From Streptosporangium minutum (GTDB taxonomy: Bacteria; Actinomycetota; Actinomycetes; Streptosporangiales; Streptosporangiaceae), in the NCBI RefSeq assembly GCF_002149035.1, contig NZ_NGFP01000040.1, positions 1-46,531 on the forward strand: a DNA stretch of 46,531 nucleotides, read 5' to 3'. Position numbers and translations under genes: made by a program. Of the stretch, positions 17,101 to 25,389 are shown piece after piece. Under the pieces are notes generated by a model. It searched no databases. It saw only the letters and a program-made list of their open reading frames with translations, and was not told the origin of the DNA. Every line of letters starts with the position of its first letter. The stretch's first letter is position 1.

Positions 17101-20100
17101 AGCGTAGATGCACCCGGAGCTTCCGGCTGCCGGTCTGAGTGCCGGCCATCAGGAACGCCTCGGTCGGGTCGGTCGGCAAGTCGACGTCAGTAGAGACCTG
17201 CACGTCGTGGTTGAACGGCAGCGTGGTGGTCGGATCCACCCGCACCGGATACGTGGTGGCCGGGTCGGACAGGAAGGCGTGGTCGGGCTTGAGCACCAAC
17301 TCGGTGTGACCGTCCCTGGTCACCACATCGGTGGCGATCTTCGCGTGCCTGGCCTGCGGCAGGCGACCCCTGGCCAGGCGAGCCCCGGCGGAGGCGTCCC
17401 ACATCACCGGCTGCGGCGCGGATGCCACCAGCTTCTTGCCCTTACCGCCGGTGAGCAACAGGCGCCCGCCCTTGTCCTCAGTCAAGATCAGCCCGCCGGT
17501 CTCCACCCCGATCCGCAGCTCCAGCGGCCTGGCGGGCCGCTCGCGCAGCACCACATCGTGCCGGAACCCGGTCGGCAACACGGTCACGACCAGGTCCGCG
17601 CCGCGTCCAGCGGCGTCGGTGAACGTGGCCACATTCTTGCTAAGAGTCGGCTTGGGAAGCACAGTCGGCCATCGCAGCGCATACGACTGCCCATCGGCGG
17701 TCATCTTCACGAACGCGTCAGTACCACCAGTAGAAACCTCCACTGCGGCACCATGCGCGAGCGTCTTCGGCTTCAGCACCCCTCCCTGCGCTGCCAGCGA
17801 GGCATCGATTGGCACCCACCTGTCGCCCTGCCTGGCCCGCACCGGACCAGCGGCAACCTCGGTCGTGAACGTCTTCCCGTCAGGCTGGGCATAAGTGATG
17901 CTGGTCTCAGAGGTCTCGCCCGTGACTTCGGCGGGCCTGCCAGTCTTGACGGCCTCCTGCGATGCGGTGGCTCGCAGCTGGGAAGGCGGGGTGTTCGACA
18001 GTGCGTTGCCGGTCCTTCCGGCAACCCACGTCGCAGTGTCGTTCAGCGTCGCGTCATGATCATTACCTGACGAGTCGGCGGCGTTACGGTTTGCGCCTTC
18101 GTCGAGCGGCCAGTGCGCAGCGATGCCACCTGCGGTGGTGAAGGACCAAGGATATGGATCCATAAGATTACCGGAACCGTCCTCCGCCTCGCTGGCCTCG
18201 GCGGTGTACCGGAGCCCTGGAGATAGCGGTTCATTTGGAGTAAACGTGACGGCTTTGCCAGTGGTGTCTATTGTCGAAGTGCCCTCGACCGCTGTACCAG
18301 CAGGATCTTTAAGGGAGACCTGCACGCCCGTCACCGGCTCATTAAAAGTTACTCTTACCGTGGTGCCAACCGCGACCTCCACTGCCTTGTCCGGCGGACT
18401 GACCTCAATGACCTTCGGCGCGAACTCATCCATCTCAGGATCGACGGTGGTCCAGTCTTCACCTTCAAGAGGTTGCCGGTTTTCCGACTCGACTGGATAC
18501 GGGTCACCACCTTGCTCGTCTAGTTGCAGCAACTCGTTTTCAGTGACGGCTGGAAGGACCGGGACACTTTCCTCGGTCTCCTGGGAGAGAGTCAACGCCT
18601 CTGCGTATGACGGTGCCGTCGTCCGTTCCGGGCCGCTTTCCGAGAAGTGGACGAGGGCCTTCTCAGCAGGGGTGTAGTCGATGAAGAGGATGGGGGCATG
18701 GTTGGGCTCGTGATTCCAGCTTCCTCCTTCCTTCGAGCGGTAGCGGCGCCAGTTGGTGGCATCGGACTCGCTCGTGGCACGGAGCTGGAACCCGTAGTCA
18801 GGGTCGAGCTTGCCAGCCCAGCTCCGGACGATGTCCTCAACGGAGTAGAGCAGCTCGCCTTCACCCCAGGAGCAGTTACTGCTGTAAGCAGCGGGGTTGA
18901 CCACCTGATACTCGGTGGTGGTGGATGGCTGATTGTTCCACGTCAGGTTGTAGACATCCCAGGGTGTGGTAATCCGGCGGGCGACGATACCGGAGCCGAC
19001 CTGTGATCCGCAGGTGTTAGACAGGTAGTTCCACAGCATCAGATCGGCGTTGTAGATCTCTGCGTTCTCCAGCTCAGGAACAGCCACGTTGAACTTCAGA
19101 TAGGTACGCCAGGTGACGGCTCCGCCGTTGGATTTACCGACCAGCGTCCGGTCCAGATCGCTGTTGTACCAGCCGTCCTGATAGTCCAGGCTGTTGACGA
19201 AGGTGTCATCGGCCAGCGCAGCACCTACCCACGCCGAGGAGGCGGCGTTCATGGTGACTGGATAGGTCACCGCGGGGTCGGCCAGGAACGCCGGATCGGG
19301 GGTGAACACCAGAGCCGAGCCGTCCTGCTCCACGCTGACGGGCGCCTTGCCGACCTTGCCGGCGTCGATCGGCCCGTTCGGGTCGGCGGCGACGGCGTCC
19401 AGCACCAGCGCCGGCCGGACCTCGGCGACCGTCTTCTTGCCGTCCTCGGCCAGCAGGATCGGCTGCCCAGTGGCGTTCGTGCCGTAGGACATGCTCTTGG
19501 GCAGGTCCACCGGCAGGCGGAAGGTCATCGGACCGCTCGGCCGCTCCCGGATCACGATCCGCTGGCGGAAACCCGTCGCCGTCGCGGTGACGACCAGGTC
19601 CACGCCCTCGCCGTAGACGGACGGGTAGGTGGCGGTGCTCCCGGTCAGCTTGGGCTCGGGCAGCTTGCCAGGAGCGGCGATCTCCGCAGTGCCCCGCTCG
19701 GTCTTGCTCTTCAGCAAGACGGTGTTCTCGCCCGCGGACAGGGTCAGGTCGCCCTTGACGGCCTTGGGCTTGATGACGCCGTTCTTTTCAACCAGGGTGG
19801 TGTCGATCGGCGTGAAGCCCTCGCCCTTGGCTTTCTTGACCCGGATGGGTTGGGTGTGTAGTTCCATCCGCAGGGTTTTGCCGTCGGGGTTGGCGAAGAC
19901 CGTCGTGCTTTCGGTCTTCCGGGAGGGGATCTCCACCCGCTTGCCGCTTTCGTGGGCTTTTTTCTTGGCGGCTTCCACCACCTTGTCCACGACCGGCGTG
20001 CCGCCCTTCGGTGCGGGGGCCGACTGGGTTGGGGCAGGGGGTGATGGCGGCTCTTGCTGGGCCCATGACGGTGCCGCAGCCAGGCTGATGACCACCGTCG

Positions 20101-20200
20101 CGGCCATTGTGGCGGCGGTGGCGTTCGCAAGCCGATGTCTGTGCCGCCTGCCGTTGGAGGGGGAAGGCGATCGCCCTCCTCTTCCTGTTGTCAAGATCAC
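14141..20200 (-). CDS. Giant secreted modular toxin with C-terminal NucA/NucB DNase-like domain
   Basis: This 2,019-residue protein starts at GTG 20200 behind AGGAGA. A long signal peptide (about 1-48, ...APSWA) indicates export. In order: a Pro-rich linker; a beta-rich domain (~75-315); a DNRLRE/CBM96-like domain (~318-505: VGSGIVARRITTPWD, LTWNNQPSTTTE); a Big_5-like Ig domain (~590-690); the first strands of a LamG domain (~690-725); a second beta-rich domain (~740-985); a second DNRLRE domain (~988-1165); two near-identical Ig-like repeats (~1170-1290, 1293-1405; both with EIEHDPA and KLTDGWKVRWRAR); the remainder of LamG (~1410-1580); a linker with paired cysteines (~1595-1800); and a C-terminal domain with CDEFPFASTEEGA near 1957 and NHKQNEAAGTDLNVFYSRYR, the NucA/NucB signature. 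The tip should cleave DNA of competitors. It is transcribed with the DUF6461-like gene. Confidence 0.8.
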   Translation of the reverse strand: MILTTGRGGRSPSPSNGRRHRHRLANATAATMAATVVISLAAAPSWAQQEPPSPPAPTQSAPAPKGGTPVVDKVVEAAKKKAHESGKRVEIPSRKTESTTVFANPDGKTLRMELHTQPIRVKKAKGEGFTPIDTTLVEKNGVIKPKAVKGDLTLSAGENTVLLKSKTERGTAEIAAPGKLPEPKLTGSTATYPSVYGEGVDLVVTATATGFRQRIVIRERPSGPMTFRLPVDLPKSMSYGTNATGQPILLAEDGKKTVAEVRPALVLDAVAADPNGPIDAGKVGKAPVSVEQDGSALVFTPDPAFLADPAVTYPVTMNAASSAWVGAALADDTFVNSLDYQDGWYNSDLDRTLVGKSNGGAVTWRTYLKFNVAVPELENAEIYNADLMLWNYLSNTCGSQVGSGIVARRITTPWDVYNLTWNNQPSTTTEYQVVNPAAYSSNCSWGEGELLYSVEDIVRSWAGKLDPDYGFQLRATSESDATNWRRYRSKEGGSWNHEPNHAPILFIDYTPAEKALVHFSESGPERTTAPSYAEALTLSQETEESVPVLPAVTENELLQLDEQGGDPYPVESENRQPLEGEDWTTVDPEMDEFAPKVIEVSPPDKAVEVAVGTTVRVTFNEPVTGVQVSLKDPAGTAVEGTSTIDTTGKAVTFTPNEPLSPGLRYTAEASEAEDGSGNLMDPYPWSFTTAGGIAAHWPLDEGANRNAADSSGNDHDATLNDTATWVAGRTGNALSNTPPSQLRATASQEAVKTGRPAEVTGETSETSITYAQPDGKTFTTEVAAGPVRARQGDRWVPIDASLAAQGGVLKPKTLAHGAAVEVSTGGTDAFVKMTADGQSYALRWPTVLPKPTLSKNVATFTDAAGRGADLVVTVLPTGFRHDVVLRERPARPLELRIGVETGGLILTEDKGGRLLLTGGKGKKLVASAPQPVMWDASAGARLARGRLPQARHAKIATDVVTRDGHTELVLKPDHAFLSDPATTYPVRVDPTTTLPFNHDVQVSTDVDLPTDPTEAFLMAGTQTGSRKLRVHLRFDTAALTGATVSDAKLSLNNIDAPSCGAAVGAGIQVRRLTGAWDENNLSWTNKPASTTEDAQINKAAINQDCATWPGSMDWNVTGIAQDWAGGAANHGVVLQSPTETNVDNYRVFTSSEDTDFATPPKLTVTTTGPASAPAISALTVTPAQVVAGTTMVTSLTPQLTATVTDTIGGTLTGQFEIEHDPAATGQGTGQIWVGASAAVTSGTQATAAVPAGKLTDGWKVRWRARAANTAASTTSAWSAWQMATIDVPGPISEPTVGALQVTPSTVVDGTTVTSSLTPNLLAQVSDPAGGSLRAEYEIEHDPAVTGQGTGQIWTGAVDNIASGTQASIAVPAGKLTDGWKVRWRARAVAGPLSSAWPDWQQVTIDVVQPGEEPLARTAGPVIRTDQSFTVAAWLKWSDKDGNYTVVEQKGTHQAPFRLGNTPDRGLVFTFTSADIADATTEGVLSDVEPPVNEWFHLAGVYNATAKTATLYLNGSPIKTGPVSFSTWNADTAMTLGTSMRGDLDDARVYQRPLSADQITNLVGVAFQPFAEPTSPAQTEALATGAFDYKHMSLEACEAERDARTGTGFKSRAWDRATPYSACWSRHEYFMMFEMDKKTVKTSTGTRYERVKMETDGQLHFDATVVINTYLGTSTGTGIVGGGSLGPRSIKVFTKIDDLDGGADEGVADWFECLLTGCSGKFEDDDLDRVLGLRVDVQGGTNACTLTSGSGYQGTLRRDNRISQWLADSRDEFVLQSHAERVSSCTIRPWITFDDPTPGIDPQSVALWGPPGTVSGGTSDSMAKRLNSPAVKCDNLPMWNNKGGCIISGASRIYEMATLDLEVGAVAQHINLAFTTPQNTVPLKAGKIIPGNWGRYANGTPREKPLRESLHRIQTHVGTKPTVKYKANVDRKNEICKEFFEDRRTRKNGETNELNLEDCDEFPFASTEEGAAYVHPQNGADNFSILALNHKQNEAAGTDLNVFYSRYRVLAGDPFWLLIK

Positions 20201-20574
20201 TCAAGTCTCCTGCATGCACGCGAGTGACCCGCACGATCATGCGGGCCATTCGAACAAGAATTCGGCATGCGGGACATTACTTGCAAAGTCGACTTAAAGA
20301 AAGATAGATCATCAACTTTGTTGATCATGAACGAAGATTGAACCCGGAGGGATCAATATCTGCCAAACGGGTCGGCTACAATCTGCGACCGAGCCGAATG
20401 ACGGGTTGAATAGCAGCGAAATGAAACCTGCTGGCCTTCCTTTCTTTTAAGTCGCTGGCTGTTTACAGTCCAACCTCGAAACCGTGTCACATGAGTGCCA
20501 TTAGGTGTGGCGGCGGCCGCGCCCCCAGCGCAGGCATTCGGCGGGGCGATGGCGGCAGCCCGTCCTCGCGTGCG
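20201..20574. other. Upstream region of the toxin gene, AT-richer, with an inverted repeat
   Basis: This holds the toxin's ribosome binding site and presumably its promoter. ATCAAC-TTT-GTTGAT (20311-20325) is a small inverted repeat about 110 bp upstream of the GTG. The region is clearly less GC-rich than the rest of the window. No credible gene is visible in it. Confidence 0.4.
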
Positions 20575-20890
20575 AGGAACCCGAGTTGGCTCAGGCATTT
20601 GTGGATCATGGTTGGGTTCATCGGCTGTCCCGCACGGCAGCCATGGAACAGCCGACGGCTATCGCGGTTGGTCGTGGTGGCGGTGTTCTGCTGGGCGTCG
20701 ATGTAGCCGGCCGGCAGTCCGCGAAAGGTTCGGGAACGAGCGAGGGCTGGTCGCCGAGGTTGATGAGGATCTGGTCTCCGTCGCGTGCGACGTCTTCGAC
20801 GGTCAACCGGACGACCCCCGCCGACGGGCTGGGCATGGAGCAGGATGAGCAGGGCGGTGATCCGGTCGTGGTCGGGAAGGCCGTCGTCGC
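20575..20890 (-). pseudogene. Decayed tyrosine recombinase (XerD-like) C-terminal fragment
   Basis: Reading the minus strand in two alternating frames gives a continuous family-like sequence: LPDHDRITALLILLHAQPVG, then VVRLTVEDVARDGDQILI and LGDQPSLVPEPFAD, then GYIDAQQNTATTTNRDSRRL and GCRAGQPMNPTMIHKCLSQL. This resembles the catalytic C-terminal half of recombinases found in actinobacterial mobile elements. At least two frameshifts are needed and both ends are missing, so it cannot be active. It lies behind the toxin gene and may record how that locus arrived. Confidence 0.55.
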
Positions 20891-20904
20891 CGAGCGTCTT
20901 GCGC

Positions 20905-21153
20905 GTCCTCCTGGCCTTCGGCAGCGCCCGGGACGCGGTGTGGGCGTTCCGGGAGGTCCTGCGACTCGACCCCGGTATGGACCCGGCACGCCAGCTGCTT
21001 GTGGTGGCGCTCAAGCGGCGCAACCCGCTGTACCGGGCGGTGTCCCGGCTGCCGGCCGGTCTGGGCAGCCGTCGGATACTGGCGCTGCTGCCTCTGATCC
21101 CCCCGCTCATCGCCGCCTTCGTCGTCATCGCGGTGGCCCACTGGACGATATAG
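20905..21153 (+). pseudogene. C-terminal remnant of a TPR membrane protein
   Basis: The plus frame to TAG 21151-21153 reads one TPR-like unit (SARDAVWAFREVLRLDPGM, ARQLLVVALKRRNPLYR) and a hydrophobic final helix (ILALLPLIPPLIAAFVVIAV). No plausible start or ribosome site precedes it, and upstream sequence belongs to the recombinase remnant on the other strand. It is the tail of a gene whose 5' part was lost, with the break at about 20890-20905. Confidence 0.5.
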
Positions 21154-21413
21154 GTGGCCGTGGCGGTCCAGCGCCTCTTCGGACGGGTGACCCCTGGCCT
21201 GTGACGGCGCCGCCGGGGGCGGCGTTCGGTGAGCGATCTCACCCCGCGATCGGCCGGCCGCGATCCGGGATCTCCCCATGGGCCCCGGCCTGCCGTCGCT
21301 TGAAGAACGACAGCGCCTTTTCACCGGACGTACACGTATTTGTCACAAAGCGTGTTCATGAGGGGACCGTAGGCTGTCAGTGCGGCCAGGGTGGCCTGAT
21401 AGGTGGGGAAATC

Positions 21414-24400
21414 GTGAGCGCGTTACCGGCGGACATCGGCTTACCGGCACGGGCGGTCCTTCCGGGAGGAGTCGCGCCGCGGGTCCGCACGCTGCTGGAC
21501 ATCCTCGACCGGACGACCCTGCTGCACCCGCACGCCGCCGCGCTCGACGACGGACGGACCCGTCTCGACTACGCCGGGCTGCGGGCCGAGGTCGTACGGC
21601 TGGCCGCCGAACTGAGGCAGGCCGGGGTCGGGCGCGGCGACCGCGTCGGGGTGCGGGTGCCCTCGGGCACCGTCGGCCTGTATGTCGCGATCCTGGCCGT
21701 GCTGACCGCCGGCGCGGCCTACGTCCCCGTGGACGCCGACGACCCCGACGAGCGGGCCGAGCTGGTGTTCACCGAGGCCGGGGTGCGGGCCGTCGTCGGT
21801 GAGGGAGAGAAGATCGTCACCTTCGACGGCTGGAGCGGGCCGCCGGAGAGCGACGGCCCGTCCCCGCCGGAAGCGGATGCCTCCGGGCCGGAGAGACCCG
21901 GGGATCGGACACCGTCCGCGCGTGCGGGATCGGGGCCGGCGGGACAGGCGCGACCCGGGATCGGGCCTCCAGGGCCCGACGACGACGCGTGGATCATCTT
22001 CACCTCCGGTTCCACCGGCAGGCCCAAGGGCGTCGCGGTGACCCACCGCAGTGCGGCGGCGTTCGTGGACGCCGAGGCGGAGCTGTTCCTGGCCCGCGAG
22101 CCGATCGGCCCCGGCGACCGGGTGCTGGCCGGCCTCTCGGTGGCCTTCGACGCCTCCTGCGAGGAGATGTGGCTGGCCTGGCGGCACGGCGCCTGCCTGG
22201 TCGCGGCGCCCCGGGCGCTGGTGCGCACCGGCATGGACCTCGGGCCGTGGCTGGTCGAGATGGGCATCACGATCGTGTCCACGGTGCCGACCCTGGCGGC
22301 GCTCTGGCCGGTGGAGACGCTCGACGACGTGCGTTTGCTGATCTTCGGCGGCGAGGCGTGCCCGCCCGAGCTGGCCGAGCGGCTGGCCGTACCGGGGCGG
22401 GAGGTGTGGAACACCTACGGCCCGACCGAGGCGACGGTGGTCGCGTGCGCGGCGCCGCTGACCGGGGACGGGCCGGTGCGGATCGGGCTGCCGCTGGCCG
22501 GCTGGGATCTGGCCGTGGTGGACGCGGGCGGCGAGCCTGTCGCGATGGGCGAGATCGGTGAGCTGGTCATCGGCGGGGTCGGTCTCGCCCGGTACCTGGA
22601 CCCGGTCAAGGACGCCGAGAAATACGCCCCGCTCGGCCCGCTGGGCTGGGAACGCGCCTACCGCAGCGGCGATCTGGTGCGGGCCGAGCCGGAGGGGCTG
22701 CTCTTCGTGGGGCGGGCCGACGAGCAGATCAAGCTCGGCGGGCGCCGGATCGAGCTGGGCGAGGTGGACGCGGCCCTGCAGGCCCTGCCCGGGGTCGCCG
22801 GGGCCGCGGCCGCGGTGCGCACGACGGGCGGAGGACACCAGCTGCTCGTCGGCTACGTCGTGCCCGGCGAGGGGTTCGACCGGGAGGAGGCCAAGGACCG
22901 GCTGCGGGACGCGCTGCCCGCCGCGCTGGTGCCGCGGATCGCCGTGGTGGACGGGCTGCCCACCCGCACGTCCGGGAAGATCGACAGAGACGCCCTGCCG
23001 TGGCCGCTGCCCAAGCGCGACAAGGCCGAGCGGCCCGGCGTCGACCCGTGGGTGGCCGGGTGCTGGCAGGACGTCCTCGGCGACACCGAGGGCGACTTCT
23101 TCGCCGAGGGCGGCACCAGCCTCGCGGCGGCCCGGCTGGTGTCGGCGCTGCGGGTCCGCTATCCGGCGGTCACCGTCGGTGACGTCTACGACCACCCGAC
23201 GCTGCGCGGGCTCGCCGGGCACCTGTCCGCGCTGGACACGCCCGAGGTCGTGACCACCGACCGGATCGTCACGCCGATGCCGCGCCGCGCCGCGGTCGCG
23301 CAGGCGCTCCTCACGGTGCCGCTGCTCACCGCCGGCGCGCTGCGCTGGGTGGTCGTCCTGGCCGCGCTGAACAACCTGATCGGCATGGCGTGGGCGCCGG
23401 CCGTCTCGTGGTGGTGGGTGCTGCTGGGCGCCGTCCTCTTCGTCTCCCCCGCCGGGCGGATCGCGCTGACCGCGGGCGCGGCACGGCTGCTGCTGCGGAG
23501 GCTGAAGCCGGGCGCCTATCCCCGGGGCGGGGGCACGCACCTGAGGCTCTGGTTCGCCGAGCGGCTCGCCGAACGGCTCGGCGTGGCCGAGCTGTCCAGC
23601 GCCCCGTGGCTCACGCACTACGCCCGGGCGCTCGGCGCCCAGGTCGGCCACGACGCGGACCTGCACTCGGCGCCGCCGATCACCGGGATGCTCAAACTGG
23701 GCAGGAACGCGGCGGTCGAGCCCGAGGTCGACCTGAGCGGCTACTGGATCGACGGCGACCAGGTGCACGTCGGCGAGATCAAGATCGGTGCCGCCGCCAC
23801 GGTCGGGGCTCGCAGTACCCTGTTCCCGGGCGCGCGGATAGGCAAGAACGCCCAGGTGGCACCGGGCTCGGCGGTGGCGGGCGCGGTGCCGTCCGGGGAG
23901 CGCTGGGCGGGTGTGCCCGCCGTCAGGACGGGCAAGGCCCGCCCGCCCGCCGCCGACCGGCCACCCCGTTCGCGGCGCTGGGTGGCCGTCTACGGGATGT
24001 CCGCGCTGGCGCTCAGCCTCGTCCCGCCGGCCGCCGCCGTCCCCGGCCTCGCCCTGCTCCTGCGCGGGGACACGACCTCCCTGCCCGGCGTCCTGTACGG
24101 CGTGCCGCTCGCCACCGTCACCTCGATGGCCGCCCTCGCCCTGGTGATCCTGGCCCTGGTGCGGCTGCTGGCGGTCGGCCTGCACGCCGGCCACCACCCG
24201 GTGCACAGCCGCCAGGCCTGGCAGGCGTGGGCCACCGGACGCCTGATGTCGATGGCGCGGGTCTGGCTGTTCCCGCTGTACGCGAGCATGGCCACCCCCG
24301 TGTGGCTGCGCGCCCTGGGCATGAGGGTCGGCCGGGACGTGGAGCTGTCCACGGTGCTGGCCCTGCCGTCGATGACCTCCGTCGGGGACGGCGCGTTCCT

Positions 24401-25346
24401 CGCCGACGACACGATGGTCGCGCCGTACGAGCTGGACGGCGGGCGGTTCCGGGTGGACCACGTGCGGATCGGCAAACGCGCCTTCCTCGGCAACTCCGGG
24501 ATGACCGCGCCCGGCCGCAAGGTGCCCAAGGACGGCCTGGTCGCGGTGCTGTCGGCCGCGCCGAAGAAGGCCAGGGCGGGGTCGTCGTACCTCGGCATGC
24601 CGCCGGTGGAGCTGCGCCGTACGGCCGAGGACGGCGACCGCAGCCGCACCTACGACCCGCCGCGGCGGTTGAAGGCCGCCCGCGCCGCCGTCGAGGTGTG
24701 CCGGCTCGTCCCCGCGATGTGCACGGTGACGGTCGCCGTGCTGGTGGCGGCCGCCCTGGAGTGGCTGGCCGGATCGTACGGCTTCGCGGTCGCCGCGCTG
24801 CTGGGCGGCGTGGTGCTGCTCGGCGCGGGCGTGCTCGCCGCGGCGGTCACCACCGTGGCCAAGTGGGTCCTGCTGGGCCGGATCGCGGTCGGCGACCGGC
24901 CGCTGTGGAGCTCGTTCGTGTGGCGCAACGAGCTGGCGGACAACTTCGTGGAGGTGCTGGCCGCCCCCTGGTTCGCCCAGGCCTGGCTGGGCACGGCGCC
25001 GCTGAACCTGTGGCTGCGCTCGCTGGGCGCGCGGATCGGCCGCGGCGTGTGGTGCGAGACCTACTGGCTGCCGGAGGTCGACCTGGTCACCCTCGGCGCG
25101 GGGGTGTCGGTGAACCGGGGCTGCGTCCTGCAGACGCACCTGTTCCACGACCGGGTCATGAGCATCGATACTGTCGTCCTGCAGGGCGGATCGACGCTCG
25201 GCCCGCACGGGGTCGTCCTGCCCGCGGCGACGATCGGGGAGAACACCACGGTCGGACCGGCGTCCCTGGTCATGCGCGGCGAGTCGGTGCCGCCGGGCAC
25301 GCGCTGGTTCGGCAATCCGATCGCGGCGTGGACCCGCGGGGCGTAA
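21414..25346 (+). CDS. Pls/PosA-family NRPS: membrane poly(amino acid) synthetase
   Basis: This 1,310-residue protein starts at GTG 21414 behind AGGTGGGGA. The adenylation domain (~20-530) shows IIFTSGSTGRPKGVAVTHRS, FDASCEEMW, NTYGPTEATV, YRSGDLV, GRADEQIKLGGRRIELGEVD and the catalytic Lys in PTRTSGKIDRDALP. A carrier domain follows, with the phosphopantetheine Ser569 in FFAEGGTSLAAA. After it come three pairs of membrane helices alternating with three tandem soluble domains carrying left-handed beta-helix-like hexapeptide turns, the layout of epsilon-poly-L-lysine synthetase (1,319 residues). There is no condensation or thioesterase domain; in this family the tandem domains form the peptide bonds. 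The product is probably a short cationic homopolymer (lysine, beta-lysine, diaminobutyrate or diaminopropionate); the monomer is not readable with confidence. A Pro/Gly-rich insert (~145-180) precedes motif A3. Confidence 0.9.
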   Translation: MSALPADIGLPARAVLPGGVAPRVRTLLDILDRTTLLHPHAAALDDGRTRLDYAGLRAEVVRLAAELRQAGVGRGDRVGVRVPSGTVGLYVAILAVLTAGAAYVPVDADDPDERAELVFTEAGVRAVVGEGEKIVTFDGWSGPPESDGPSPPEADASGPERPGDRTPSARAGSGPAGQARPGIGPPGPDDDAWIIFTSGSTGRPKGVAVTHRSAAAFVDAEAELFLAREPIGPGDRVLAGLSVAFDASCEEMWLAWRHGACLVAAPRALVRTGMDLGPWLVEMGITIVSTVPTLAALWPVETLDDVRLLIFGGEACPPELAERLAVPGREVWNTYGPTEATVVACAAPLTGDGPVRIGLPLAGWDLAVVDAGGEPVAMGEIGELVIGGVGLARYLDPVKDAEKYAPLGPLGWERAYRSGDLVRAEPEGLLFVGRADEQIKLGGRRIELGEVDAALQALPGVAGAAAAVRTTGGGHQLLVGYVVPGEGFDREEAKDRLRDALPAALVPRIAVVDGLPTRTSGKIDRDALPWPLPKRDKAERPGVDPWVAGCWQDVLGDTEGDFFAEGGTSLAAARLVSALRVRYPAVTVGDVYDHPTLRGLAGHLSALDTPEVVTTDRIVTPMPRRAAVAQALLTVPLLTAGALRWVVVLAALNNLIGMAWAPAVSWWWVLLGAVLFVSPAGRIALTAGAARLLLRRLKPGAYPRGGGTHLRLWFAERLAERLGVAELSSAPWLTHYARALGAQVGHDADLHSAPPITGMLKLGRNAAVEPEVDLSGYWIDGDQVHVGEIKIGAAATVGARSTLFPGARIGKNAQVAPGSAVAGAVPSGERWAGVPAVRTGKARPPAADRPPRSRRWVAVYGMSALALSLVPPAAAVPGLALLLRGDTTSLPGVLYGVPLATVTSMAALALVILALVRLLAVGLHAGHHPVHSRQAWQAWATGRLMSMARVWLFPLYASMATPVWLRALGMRVGRDVELSTVLALPSMTSVGDGAFLADDTMVAPYELDGGRFRVDHVRIGKRAFLGNSGMTAPGRKVPKDGLVAVLSAAPKKARAGSSYLGMPPVELRRTAEDGDRSRTYDPPRRLKAARAAVEVCRLVPAMCTVTVAVLVAAALEWLAGSYGFAVAALLGGVVLLGAGVLAAAVTTVAKWVLLGRIAVGDRPLWSSFVWRNELADNFVEVLAAPWFAQAWLGTAPLNLWLRSLGARIGRGVWCETYWLPEVDLVTLGAGVSVNRGCVLQTHLFHDRVMSIDTVVLQGGSTLGPHGVVLPAATIGENTTVGPASLVMRGESVPPGTRWFGNPIAAWTRGA

Positions 25347-25389
25347 CGGTCGCGGCATGGGCTCGCAGGACGTAGCAGAGGAAACAAGT

